DNA of 64,000 bases from Streptomyces violaceusniger (GTDB lineage Bacteria > Actinomycetota > Actinomycetes > Streptomycetales > Streptomycetaceae), in the NCBI GenBank assembly GCA_005405945.1, contig BJHW01000001.1:3286001-3350000 (forward strand), read 5' to 3'. Position numbers and translations under genes: made by a program. This document shows, in pieces, positions 7,510 to 15,520 of this stretch. Numbering within the stretch: position 1 is the stretch's first letter; the number at the start of each line of letters is the position of its first letter. Under the pieces are notes generated by a model, which worked only from the letters and a program-made list of their open reading frames with translations, made no database searches and was not told the origin of the DNA.

Positions 7510-9822
7510 TCAACGGGGCAGCCCGATACGGCGATGCCGAACGCGCCGGGCGGCGAGCCGCTGGTCCGGGTCCTGGGCACGGAGAGCGGCGAGTTCGGCG
7601 CCGAGGAGTCGGCCGAGACGCCTGAGGAAGACATCGGGAGCGTGGGAGGCGTCTCCGACGTGGGGGGCGTCCCGGGCGTCGGAGGCGTCCCCGGCGTCGG
7701 AGGCGCCCCCGGCGCGGGAGACATTCCGTGCGTCGGAGACGCCCCCAGCACGGGAAGCGTCCCCAGCACGGGAAGCGTCCCCAGCGCCGCAGGCATCCTC
7801 GGAAGTGCCCTCCTCCACGATGCGGTCGACGATGCCCTGGGCGAGGAGGTCGGCGGAGCGTACGCCCTGGCGGGCGGCGACCTCGTAGGCCCGCTCGGTG
7901 GTCCGGTGGAGGATCGCGGACGCGCCCTCGGGCGGCAGCGGCGACAGCCAGGCGTGGCGGGCCGCCACGACCCGGTCGGCGGGCAGCAGCGCGAGCGCGG
8001 CACCACCGGCGCCCTGGCCGAGCAGCAGACAGAGGGTGGGCGCGGGCAGGGTCACCATGTCGGCGAGGCACCGCGCTATCTCCGCCGCGAGCCCGCCCTC
8101 CTCGGCCTCGCGGCTGAGCGCGGCGCCCGCGGTGTCGATGACGGTGAGCAGCGGCAGCCCGAGCTCGGCGGCGATCCGCATCCCGCGCCGCGCGGTCCGC
8201 AACCCGGCCGGCCCCAGCGCCTGCCCCTCCCCCGGCCCCTCGGCGGTCTCGCCCTTACGGGCACTGCGCCGGTTGTGCCCGAGAACGACGCAGGGCGTCC
8301 CACCGACTCGGGCGAGCGCGAGCAACAACCCGGGATCGTGCTCCCCGGCCCCCGTACCGCTGAGCGGACTCACATCCTCGGCGGCCACCCGCAACAAGTC
8401 CCGCACCCCGGGCCGCTCCACCCGCCGAGAGGCCCGTATCGAGGCTTCCGCGGACGGCACGACCGCCCTGCCCTCGGGCGCCCCGGTGGCCCCGGTGGGC
8501 CCGGTGGCCCCGGCGGCCCCGGCGGCCCCGGTCTGATCGTGGGCGGCCGCCACACCCTCGGCCGCCCCGGCCGCCTCTGCCGTGGCGGCGCCATCCGCGC
8601 CCCGCTCGGCACCGCACCCGCCGGGCGCAACGTGTCCGGGGGCGGCCGACGGGGGCCCGGCCCCGGGCGCCCCGATGGGCCCCGCCTGATCGTGGGCGGC
8701 CGCCCCGCCACTCCCGATTGCCGGGCCGTCCCCGGCCGCGGCATCCCCACGCCGACCGTCCCCTCCCGCCCCGGCAGGGCGCCGGCGGGCGGGGCCGATG
8801 TGGGGGCGGCCGCCCCACCCCCGCGACGTCGGTGCCGCCCGCGCCGCCACGCCCATCGCCGGATCCGGCGGACGGGCCGCCCCTGGCCCCCGGATCCCAG
8901 CCGGCGGGCGCGTCACCCGGCGTGCCGGGCCGCGCCTCGGCGGCGGGCCCGGCGCCGCCCCGGGCGTCCGTCGATGCGGGCGCCGCGGCCGCATCGGACG
9001 CCGCCTGTGTTGCGCCCGACACGCCGGGGTCGGGCGCGGGCTCGGTGAAGGCCCCGCCTCCACCCCCGACTGGCCGGAGGCGGGCGAGGGCCCGGCAGCG
9101 CCCGCGCAGAGAACCCGCAATACCCGGGCGGCCACGCCCGATAGGCGGCTCAGCGGGAGGACCGCGTCGATCAGGCCGTGGTTCATCAGGTTCTCGGCGT
9201 TCTGGACGCCGGGCGGGAACTCCTCCCCGTACAGGGCCTCGTGCACCCGTGGGCCCATGAAGCCGATGAGGGCACCCGGCTCGGCGGCGGTGACGTGGCC
9301 CAGGGAGCCCCAGGAGGCGAGGACGCCGCCGGTGGTGGGGTGGCGGAGGTGGACGAGGTACGGCAGGCCCGCGGCCTTGTGGTCCGTGATCGCCGCGGCC
9401 ACCTTCACCATCTGCAGGAACGCGACCGTACCCTCCTGCATCCGGGTGCCGCCCGACGCCGGTGCCGCCAGCAGCGGCAGCCGCTCCGCCGTGGCCCGCT
9501 CCACGGCCCGTACCAGCCGCTCCCCCGCGGCCACCCCTATCGAACCCGCCAGGAAGCGGAACTCGCACGCGACCAGCGCCACCCTGCGCCCCTCGACACG
9601 GCCCTCACCGGTGATGACCGACTCGTCAAGACCGGTGCTCTCCCGTGCCCGCTCCAGGTCGGCCCGGTACTCGGGGTCGTCCGTCGTGATTTCCACCGGT
9701 TCGTCCCAGCCGTGCCAGCTGCCGGGGTCGACGATGGCCTCGATCAGCTCACGGGCCGACGGGCGGGAGGCGCGGGAGGCGCTAGAGGCGCCCGAGGCGC
9801 GGGGGGAGTTCGTACCGGTCAT
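7510..9822 (-). CDS. Fused acyl-CoA carboxyltransferase (AccD-like N-half, AccA-like C-half)
   Basis: The 770-residue protein has two crotonase-fold carboxyltransferase halves. The beta-type half (about 20-260) carries the oxyanion-hole motif ASGGTRMQEGTVAFLQM and GFMGPRVHEALYG. The alpha-type half (about 480-720) carries GMRIAAELGLPLLTVIDTAG and LLLGQGAGGAALALLPADRV. It would transfer CO2 from carboxybiotin to acetyl- or propionyl-CoA; no biotin carboxylase lies nearby. The AccD zinc finger is absent. The joining region (about 260-470) is low-complexity. Its first half reads as an Arg/Pro-rich string, while another frame there is Ala/Gly/Asp-rich, suggesting two compensating indels near 9055 and 8810. 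The C-terminus holds GDASRA-type repeats. The start is the ATG with GGAAGG upstream. Confidence 0.8.
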   Translation of the reverse strand: MTGTNSPRASGASSASRASRPSARELIEAIVDPGSWHGWDEPVEITTDDPEYRADLERARESTGLDESVITGEGRVEGRRVALVACEFRFLAGSIGVAAGERLVRAVERATAERLPLLAAPASGGTRMQEGTVAFLQMVKVAAAITDHKAAGLPYLVHLRHPTTGGVLASWGSLGHVTAAEPGALIGFMGPRVHEALYGEEFPPGVQNAENLMNHGLIDAVLPLSRLSGVAARVLRVLCAGAAGPSPASGQSGVEAGPSPSPRPTPACRAQHRRRPMRPRRPHRRTPGAAPGPPPRRGPARRVTRPPAGIRGPGAARPPDPAMGVAARAAPTSRGWGGRPHIGPARRRPAGAGGDGRRGDAAAGDGPAIGSGGAAAHDQAGPIGAPGAGPPSAAPGHVAPGGCGAERGADGAATAEAAGAAEGVAAAHDQTGAAGAAGATGPTGATGAPEGRAVVPSAEASIRASRRVERPGVRDLLRVAAEDVSPLSGTGAGEHDPGLLLALARVGGTPCVVLGHNRRSARKGETAEGPGEGQALGPAGLRTARRGMRIAAELGLPLLTVIDTAGAALSREAEEGGLAAEIARCLADMVTLPAPTLCLLLGQGAGGAALALLPADRVVAARHAWLSPLPPEGASAILHRTTERAYEVAARQGVRSADLLAQGIVDRIVEEGTSEDACGAGDASRAGDASRAGGVSDARNVSRAGGASDAGDASDARDAPHVGDASHAPDVFLRRLGRLLGAELAALRAQDPDQRLAARRVRHRRIGLPR
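7630..7795 (-). repeat. In-frame 18-bp degenerate tandem repeats near the 3' end of the carboxyltransferase gene
   Basis: About nine imperfect 18-bp units encode hexapeptides of the GDASRA, GGVSDA and GDASDA type between the AccA-like domain and the last 30 residues. The units vary by point changes and the reading frame is kept. Such arrays expand and contract by slippage and probably form a flexible tail. Confidence 0.7.
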
Positions 9823-10033
9823 GTGTGTCACCCTTCCACGCCACCGGCCCCTCGCAATCATCGGCGATCACCTCGGGTGGATCACCTCGGGCACCCCGCG
9901 ACCCGCCCAGTCTCAGCTGCGCCTGAGCTGCTCCTTAACGGCGCCATAAGACCGGCGACGAGGCCCGTGGGCGGGGCTAGCGTGCTGCGCGTCACCCCCC
10001 ACCGCGTCACCCCCACCGAAGGAGTCCCCGACG

Positions 10034-11125
10034 ATGACCGCTCGTGCGACCGCTCGCCGCAGAACCGCCCGCATCGCCGTGCTCGGCATGGTGCCGCTCG
10101 CCCTCACCGCGCTGAGCGCCGACCCGGCCTCCGCACACGGTTCGATGACGAGCCCGGTCAGCCGGGTGTCGGCGTGTTTCGCGGAGGGGCCGGAGAGCCC
10201 GGACTCGGCGGCCTGCAAGGCGGCCGTCGCGGCGGGCGGCACCCAGGCGCTCTACGACTGGAACGAGGTCAACATCCCGGACGCCGCCGGGCGCCACAAG
10301 CAGATCATCCCGGACGGAAAGCTGTGCAGCGCGGGCCGCGACAAGTACAAGGGCCTGGACCTGCCGCGCGCCGACTGGCCCGCCACCGCCATGACGGCCG
10401 GTGAGCACACCTTCACCTACCGGGCCACCGCGCCCCACCGGGGCAGCTTCGAGCTGTACATCACCAAGGACGGCTACGACCCGACGAAGCCCCTGACCTG
10501 GGCGGATCTGGAGGCGGAGCCGTTCGCCAAGGTCACCGACCCCACGCTGAAGGACGGGAGTTACGTCTTCTCGGGGAAGGTGCCGGGCAAGTCGGGCCGC
10601 CATCTGATCTACAGCGTCTGGCAGCGCTCGGACAGCCCGGAGGCGTTCTACACCTGCTCGGACGTGACCTTCGGCGGAGGCGGGGCCGGGGGCGCGAAGG
10701 GGGCGGAGACGGAGGCGGGTTCCGCGCCCACCGCCGCCGCGCCCAATGACGCCCAGATAGCGAAGGGCGCCGAGAAGTCCACGGTCGATCACCACGGCCA
10801 CGGCGGTGACAGCGGCGCCGAGGCCAACCACCAGCCGAAGTCGGCCGAGGCGGCGGACGAGAAGAGCACGGCGGGGAACCACCCCGAGGCCAAGAGCGCC
10901 GAGGTCATGGCCGCGAGCACCGGGCCGGAGGGCTCGCAGGACGCGCAGGGCTCGCAGGGCTCGCAAAACGGGAGCGCCGCCGACGGGCAGCGCCTCGCCG
11001 AGACCGGGGGCGACGGGTCCACCGGCCCCATGGCCATCGGCGGCGCCGCGGTCCTCGCCACCGGCGCGGCCGTGCTGTTCGCCGTCGCCAACCGCCGCAA
11101 GACCGTACGGCGGGGCCGCGGCTGA
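10034..11125 (+). CDS. AA10 lytic polysaccharide monooxygenase with sortase-type wall anchor
   Basis: This is a 363-residue secreted copper enzyme that oxidatively cleaves chitin or cellulose. A Sec signal peptide (1-36) ends at PASA, leaving HGSMTSPVSR, so the mature N-terminal His forms half of the histidine brace. The second brace His is in GEHTFTYRATAPHRG. The AA10 domain runs to about residue 215 (FYTCSDVTFGG). A Ser/Glu/Gly-rich spacer of about 110 residues follows, then LAETGGDG, a hydrophobic helix and the basic tail NRRKTVRRGRG. That is the LAXTG motif of actinobacterial class E sortases, so the enzyme is predicted to be fixed to the cell wall rather than released. AAGGAG lies 9 bp before the ATG. 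Confidence 0.9.
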   Translation: MTARATARRRTARIAVLGMVPLALTALSADPASAHGSMTSPVSRVSACFAEGPESPDSAACKAAVAAGGTQALYDWNEVNIPDAAGRHKQIIPDGKLCSAGRDKYKGLDLPRADWPATAMTAGEHTFTYRATAPHRGSFELYITKDGYDPTKPLTWADLEAEPFAKVTDPTLKDGSYVFSGKVPGKSGRHLIYSVWQRSDSPEAFYTCSDVTFGGGGAGGAKGAETEAGSAPTAAAPNDAQIAKGAEKSTVDHHGHGGDSGAEANHQPKSAEAADEKSTAGNHPEAKSAEVMAASTGPEGSQDAQGSQGSQNGSAADGQRLAETGGDGSTGPMAIGGAAVLATGAAVLFAVANRRKTVRRGRG

Positions 11126-11135
11126 GGCCCCACGG

Positions 11136-11283
11136 CCCGCCGCATGGCAGGGCTTCGCCCCTGGACCCCGGAGTCCGGGGCGGAGCCCCAGCCGAGCCCC
11201 TGAACCCCGGGGTCTGGGGCGGAGCCCCAGTTGTGGGAAGGGGCGGGTAGGGGAAAGCAGCCCGCCGCAGGCGACACGACCGG
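11136..11283. repeat. Copy 1 of a dispersed GC-rich palindromic repeat
   Basis: This 150-bp spacer between two convergent genes contains two GGGGCGGAGCCCC hairpins followed by GTTGTGGGAAGGGGCGGG. The last ~48 bp are almost identical to 34333-34381, and the end after the G-rich tract matches 30700-30735. It lies at the 3' ends of both flanking genes and could serve as a transcript end or mRNA-stabilising structure. Confidence 0.7.
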
Positions 11284-11288
11284 CTCGC

Positions 11289-11912
11289 CTACCTGCCGAC
11301 CGTCCGCGCGGACGGTGCGTGCCAGGCAGCGAGGACGGCGTCCGCCGCGGCATGCAGATCCCGGGCGGGCGTGCCGTCGCACACTTGCGTGGAGACGCCG
11401 AGCAGGAAGCCGTGGATCATGGCTGTGAAACCGTCCACGTCGGTTTCTTCGGGGAGTTCCCCCGCCGCGACGCCGCGGACGACGCACTCTCTGATACGCG
11501 CCCGGTCCGTCGCACGGCGCGCCGCGATCGTCCGGCGCACCGCGGCTTCGTCGTCCCCGGGGGCCCGGACGGTACCCGACAGCGCTACGAGGCAGCCGCG
11601 CGGGTGGGAGGTGTCGGTCTGCATGTCGATGGATCCGTGCAGCATCCGGGCGACGGCCTCGCGCGGGCTCAACGCTTCGTCGCCGATGACGTCGGTGACG
11701 CTGCCCGGCCCCGCGATGTAGTGCTCCACCGCCCGCTCGAACAGCCCCTGTTTCGAACCGAAGGCACCGTACAGACTTGCCGAGGACAGGCCGGTGGCCT
11801 CCCGGAGCTGGGCCATCGACGTCGCTTCATAGCCCTGCTCCCAGAACAGCCGCATCGCGGCTTCCAGGACGCCCTCGATGACGAAGGCGCGGGGGCGGCC
11901 TGCGGGGGACAC
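11289..11912 (-). CDS. TetR-family transcriptional regulator
   Basis: This 207-residue protein has an N-terminal TetR HTH (VLEAAMRLFWEQGYEATSMA, then LREATGLSSASLYGAFGSKQ) and an all-helical ligand domain resembling the TetR_C/AcrR-YcdC group with a PRGCLVALSGT segment. GTG is chosen as start because GGAGGAGG lies 6 bp upstream. The region 11929-11949 between start and promoter is an imperfect inverted repeat (AACGGAAC...ATCCAGTT) and may be its own operator. No obvious target gene is next to it, since both neighbours are transcribed as separate units. It converges on the LPMO gene. Confidence 0.85.
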   Translation of the reverse strand: MSPAGRPRAFVIEGVLEAAMRLFWEQGYEATSMAQLREATGLSSASLYGAFGSKQGLFERAVEHYIAGPGSVTDVIGDEALSPREAVARMLHGSIDMQTDTSHPRGCLVALSGTVRAPGDDEAAVRRTIAARRATDRARIRECVVRGVAAGELPEETDVDGFTAMIHGFLLGVSTQVCDGTPARDLHAAADAVLAAWHAPSARTVGR

Positions 11913-12056
11913 GGCATACCTCCTCCATAACGGAACGATCAATCCAGTTTAGCGGGCGAGGCCAGGGTCGGGGCCGGTGTCAGGAAGCAGCTGGGAGCCG
12001 ACGCAAGGAAGCATCTGTCGCGTCGTTCCAGGGGCGCCAGCGGCCGGAGCCGTCGC

Positions 12057-12575
12057 CTACGGCGCCTCCTCGGCCAGCGCCGCGTCCAGGGCCGCCGTCA
12101 GCCGCCGGACCCGCGCCTGCAGATCCACCGCCTCCTCCAGACCGAGGCCGCTGGCCTCGATCGCCGCCAGGGGTACACCCTGGGCGCGCTCCTTCAGCGC
12201 CGCCCCCTCCGCCGTGAGCCGGACCGTCACCGAGCGCTCGTCGTGCGCGCTGCGCTCGCGCCGGACGAGTCCGGCCGACTGCAGCCGTTTGAGCAGCGGC
12301 GAGAGGGTGCCGGAGTCCAGCCGCAGGTACTCCCCCAGCCGCTTGACCGGCATCTCCCCGTGCTCCCAGAGCACCAGCATGGCCAGGTACTGCGGATAGG
12401 TCAGCCCCGTGTCGCGCAGCACCCGGCGGTAGAGGCTGTCGAAGGCGCGGGAGGCGGCGTGCAGGGTGAAGCAGAGCTGCCGGTCGAGCCGGAGCAGTTC
12501 GCCGGAGGGCCGCGGCTCGGGGGTGGTGGTGCGGTCGGCGGGGCTGTCGGTAGTGCGGTCGGGCTGGTGCGACAT
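12057..12575 (-). CDS. ohrR: OhrR, MarR-family organic-hydroperoxide-sensing repressor
   Basis: The 172-residue protein has a winged-helix MarR domain, and near its N-terminus the OhrR sequence LDRQLCFTLHAASRAF with the single redox-sensing Cys. YPQYLAMLVLWEHGEMPVK and LSPLLKRLQSAGLVRRER form the DNA-binding part. Reduced OhrR represses ohr; oxidation of the Cys by organic peroxides releases it. It is divergent from ohr, with a palindrome between the two. ATG 12575 is the start that gives the standard length with a short Asp/Pro/Thr-rich leader. Confidence 0.93.
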   Translation of the reverse strand: MSHQPDRTTDSPADRTTTPEPRPSGELLRLDRQLCFTLHAASRAFDSLYRRVLRDTGLTYPQYLAMLVLWEHGEMPVKRLGEYLRLDSGTLSPLLKRLQSAGLVRRERSAHDERSVTVRLTAEGAALKERAQGVPLAAIEASGLGLEEAVDLQARVRRLTAALDAALAEEAP

Positions 12576-12593
12576 ACCCCCAGCGTACCCTTT

Positions 12594-12607
12594 AGTTGTG
12601 CACAACT
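12594..12607. promoter_or_regulatory. OhrR operator between ohrR and ohr
   Basis: The perfect 14-bp palindrome AGTTGTGCACAACT lies in the 132-bp divergent spacer, 18 bp upstream of the ohrR start. A related half-site, AATTGTGTG, follows at 12610-12618. Position and symmetry fit a dimeric MarR-type repressor controlling both genes. Confidence 0.8.
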
Positions 12608-12707
12608 TAATTGTGTGCTCTACTTCTGCCCGGAGGCGGGGCACCCCGAGCCCCCACCTCCCTCCGACTACCGGAACGACTACCGGAAAACGAAAGGGAT
12701 GGTCTTC

Positions 12708-13124
12708 ATGGACGCGCTCTACACCGCGGTGGCCACGGCCAACGGACGCGACGGCCGGGCCGTGAGCTCCGACGGACAGCTCGATCTGCCGCTGGCCATG
12801 CCGCCCGCCCTCGGCGGCAACGGCAAGGGCACCAACCCCGAGCAGCTGTTCGCCGCGGGCTACGCCGCCTGCTTCGCCTCCGCGCTCGGCCTCGTCGGCC
12901 GCCAGGCCAAGGTCGACACCAAGGACATCTCCGTCACCGCCGAGGTCGGCATCGGCAAGGACGCGGCGGACGACGGCTTCGGGCTCAAGGTGACGCTGCG
13001 CGTCGAGCTGCCGGGCGAGCTCGAGAACGAGACCGGCCGCAAGCTGGTCGAGCAGGCGCACCAGGTGTGCCCGTACTCCAAGGCGACGCGGGGCAACATC
13101 GAGGTCGAGCTCGTCGCCGAGTAA
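12708..13124 (+). CDS. ohr: Organic hydroperoxide resistance protein (OsmC/Ohr family peroxidase)
   Basis: This is a 138-residue Ohr peroxidase. Both catalytic cysteines are present: AAGYAACFASAL (peroxidatic) and HQVCPYSKATRGN (resolving). It reduces organic and fatty-acid hydroperoxides using lipoylated partners. ATG 12708 is preferred over the in-frame ATG 12699 because GAAAGG is correctly spaced only for the later one. It is divergent from ohrR and converges on the lipase gene. Confidence 0.95.
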   Translation: MDALYTAVATANGRDGRAVSSDGQLDLPLAMPPALGGNGKGTNPEQLFAAGYAACFASALGLVGRQAKVDTKDISVTAEVGIGKDAADDGFGLKVTLRVELPGELENETGRKLVEQAHQVCPYSKATRGNIEVELVAE

Positions 13125-13151
13125 TCGGACGTCGACCAGCCCGACGGGCGA

Positions 13152-13185
13152 CGCGCCCTGCTCGTACGGACCGAGACAGGGCGCG
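13152..13185. terminator. Possible hairpin terminator between ohr and the lipase gene
   Basis: CGCGCCCTG and CAGGGCGCG form a 9-bp GC stem with a 16-base loop, 27 bp after the ohr stop and 36 bp beyond the lipase stop. There is no T-run, as is common in Streptomyces, so the call rests on position and symmetry only. Confidence 0.5.
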
Positions 13186-13220
13186 CCATGACGTGCGCTT
13201 CATCCACTTGCCGTCAAGCG

Positions 13221-14114
13221 TCAGTCGTCCGACGCACACGTCGTCGGCGTGGCGTGTTCCGGATCGAGGGCGTTGACGGCCTCGTGGAAGGCCAGACCGT
13301 CGGTCAGCCCGATGGTCACGTGCTCGGAGATGTCGGTCGCGCACAGGTCCTGGATCACCACGTTCTTGACGTTCGGACCGGAGAGGAACTGTGCCCGGTA
13401 GGGCGTGGCGACCTCGTCGTACTTGGTCGAGATGACGGTGTAGCGCACTCCGGGGACGGTGTCGCCGCCCTCGTTGAGGCGCCGCAGGAAGTCCGAGCCG
13501 ACCACCTGGTCCATCAGCCCCGGGGCACCCTTGGCGATGATGTCGCCGGCCCCGGGGAAGTAGTCCAGCAGCTTCGTCAGCCCGGACAGGGTGGTGCCGT
13601 GGTTGGTGGGGGCGATGCCGACCAGGGCGTTCACCTTCGGCGCGCCGCCGAGGAACTTGAGGTAGTAGCGGGGCATCATCCCGCCCTGCGAATGCCCGAC
13701 CATGTCGACCTTGGCGGCGCCGGTGGCGGCGAGCACCCGGTCCACATAGGCGGACAGCTGCTCGGCGGACTTGTCGATCGGCCCCAGGCCGTGGAACAGC
13801 GGGACGAGGGGCAGTTGGCCGTAGTCGAGGGAGAAGACGCAGTAACCGCGCTGGACCAGGTAGGGGGCGAAGCCCAGCCAGTTGTCGACGGAGTTGCCGA
13901 AGGTGCCGTGCACGAGGACGACGGGGCGGGGGTGTTGGGCCGATGGCTTGCAGGAGTAGTCGTTCCAGCCACTGCTCACCGCCTCCGACGCGGTGTCCGT
14001 GGCGAGCGCGGCGGTGGGGGTCGCCGCGGTCGCCGCGACCGCGAGGGCCAGGGCGGGTAGTAAGCTGCGGGTCTTGGTCTTCCGGATTCGCCGGATACGC
14101 CTCCAGGGCAGCAT
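13221..14114 (-). CDS. Secreted triacylglycerol lipase (alpha/beta hydrolase, Lipase_2-like)
   Basis: The protein of about 297 residues has a Sec signal peptide (basic WRRIRRIRKTKTR, then a hydrophobic Ala/Leu core, cleavage near AALA). The oxyanion strand is RPVVLVHGTFGNSVDNW and the nucleophile elbow is MVGHSQGGMMPRYYL. The catalytic Asp and His are most likely in DLCATDISEHVTIGLTDG. Cys pairs (YSCKP, RGYCVF, DLCAT, TTCASDD) fit an extracellular disulfide-bonded enzyme. It resembles actinobacterial extracellular lipases that hydrolyse long-chain esters. GAGGAG precedes both a GTG (14117) and the ATG used here. Confidence 0.9.
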   Translation of the reverse strand: MLPWRRIRRIRKTKTRSLLPALALAVAATAATPTAALATDTASEAVSSGWNDYSCKPSAQHPRPVVLVHGTFGNSVDNWLGFAPYLVQRGYCVFSLDYGQLPLVPLFHGLGPIDKSAEQLSAYVDRVLAATGAAKVDMVGHSQGGMMPRYYLKFLGGAPKVNALVGIAPTNHGTTLSGLTKLLDYFPGAGDIIAKGAPGLMDQVVGSDFLRRLNEGGDTVPGVRYTVISTKYDEVATPYRAQFLSGPNVKNVVIQDLCATDISEHVTIGLTDGLAFHEAVNALDPEHATPTTCASDD

Positions 14115-14362
14115 CACATGAACTCCTCGCTGGTGGGGGAGAGAGTCGCGCTGACGGTGCGCTTGCGCTGCGCCCTGCGATCCGGATCACAAGAGTGGTG
14201 CGCTCACTCGAAATTACGCGCGAGTAGCAAAGCCATCCAGCCATCTGTCAGTGAAGGAACGTTTACACGCTTTTCACGTGACGTCCAGGAATGCACCGGG
14301 TTACGTGAGTGGGGAAAACCAGTGGGACTGGTGGACCCCGGCGTACGCGACGTCGGGGAAAC

Positions 14363-15520
14363 TCACGCGACGTCGAGGAACCCGGCGGGCCGGACCGCGG
14401 AGACGCCGAAGCGGGCGCGGGCCCGGTCGGCGGCGGCCTCCAGCCGGCGTGACTTCTCGTCCGCGGGGTCGAACGTCAGCTGATGGGAGGCGAGTCCGGC
14501 GTCCGTCAGCCCCTCGACGCGCAGCGCCACGGACCGCACCCGGGCCCGCTGCAGCCCGAGCGCGTCGTGCAGCGCGTACGCGGCGGCGGTCAGCGCCGGG
14601 GTGTGGGCGGTCGGCTCGGTCAGGGTGCGGGTGCGGGTGGTCGTGGAGCGGTCGGCGTAGCGGACGGTGAGGCTGATCGCGGCCGCCACCTGCCCGCTCG
14701 TCCGCAGCCGGACGCCGAGCCCGTCGGCGAGGGTGAGCAGCGCGCGACGACGGCGCACGGGGTCCAACTCATCGCGGCGGAAGCGGTGTTCGGCGCCCAT
14801 CGCACGGGCGGGGGCGTTCGGGGTGACCGGCGCCGGGTCGATACCGCGCGCCCAGGCGTGGACGCGGCGCGCGGTCGCCGCGCCGAGGATCCGCTGGAGG
14901 GTGGACAGCGGCGCGGCGGCGATCCGGGCGGCGCTGTCCAGCCCGTACGCACTCAGGGTGCGCGCGGTCGCGGGCCCCACCCCGGGCAGGGCGATGGGCG
15001 GCTTGCGGGCCAGGAACGCGGCGACGGCGTCCGGATCGCCGGGAACGGCACGGACGGCCCCGGACTCCTGGGCCCCCTGAGCACCCTGGTCCTCCTGGGC
15101 CTCGTGGGCGGCCATGCGCGCGAGCAGGGGGTTGGCGGCGACGCCGACGGTGCAGTCCACGCCGTACCGGGCCAGCGCCCGGACCCGTACGATCTCGGCC
15201 AGCCCCGCCGCGTCCCGCCCGAAGTACCGCAGCGCGCCACGCACATCCGCGAGCGCGGCATCGGGCGGCAGCGCCTCGACGACCGGCGTCACCTCGCCGA
15301 GCAGGGTGAGCAGCCCTTGGTAGACGTCCTCCCCGGGCGCGGGGTGGAACCGCACGTACAGCACATGCGGCACGTCCGCCACCTGCGGCACGTCCGCCAC
15401 CTGCGGCACATCGCCCGCCCGCTCCGGGCCCACGGCCCGGCCGCCACCCGGCAGGGCCATGTCCATCCGGCGGGTCGGGAAGGGGTGCTGGTCGGAGAAG
15501 GAGTGCTGGTCGGAGGTCAT
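14363..15520 (-). CDS. Y-family DNA polymerase-like protein, ImuB type
   Basis: This 385-residue DinB-related protein lacks the polymerase acidic residues. The first motif (DxD in active DinB) reads VLYVRFHPAPGEDVY, and the SIDEA motif reads PPDAALADV. The helix-hairpin-helix region is intact (ALPGVGPATARTLSAYGLD), as is the little-finger domain. This is the pattern of ImuB, a non-catalytic adaptor that bridges DnaE2 to the beta clamp during SOS mutagenesis. Its ATG overlaps the dnaE2 stop as ATGA, so it is co-expressed from the LexA-controlled dnaE2 promoter. A short in-frame repeat (ADVPQV) sits near the N-terminus. An imuA' partner is not in this window. Confidence 0.82.
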   Translation of the reverse strand: MTSDQHSFSDQHPFPTRRMDMALPGGGRAVGPERAGDVPQVADVPQVADVPHVLYVRFHPAPGEDVYQGLLTLLGEVTPVVEALPPDAALADVRGALRYFGRDAAGLAEIVRVRALARYGVDCTVGVAANPLLARMAAHEAQEDQGAQGAQESGAVRAVPGDPDAVAAFLARKPPIALPGVGPATARTLSAYGLDSAARIAAAPLSTLQRILGAATARRVHAWARGIDPAPVTPNAPARAMGAEHRFRRDELDPVRRRRALLTLADGLGVRLRTSGQVAAAISLTVRYADRSTTTRTRTLTEPTAHTPALTAAAYALHDALGLQRARVRSVALRVEGLTDAGLASHQLTFDPADEKSRRLEAAADRARARFGVSAVRPAGFLDVA

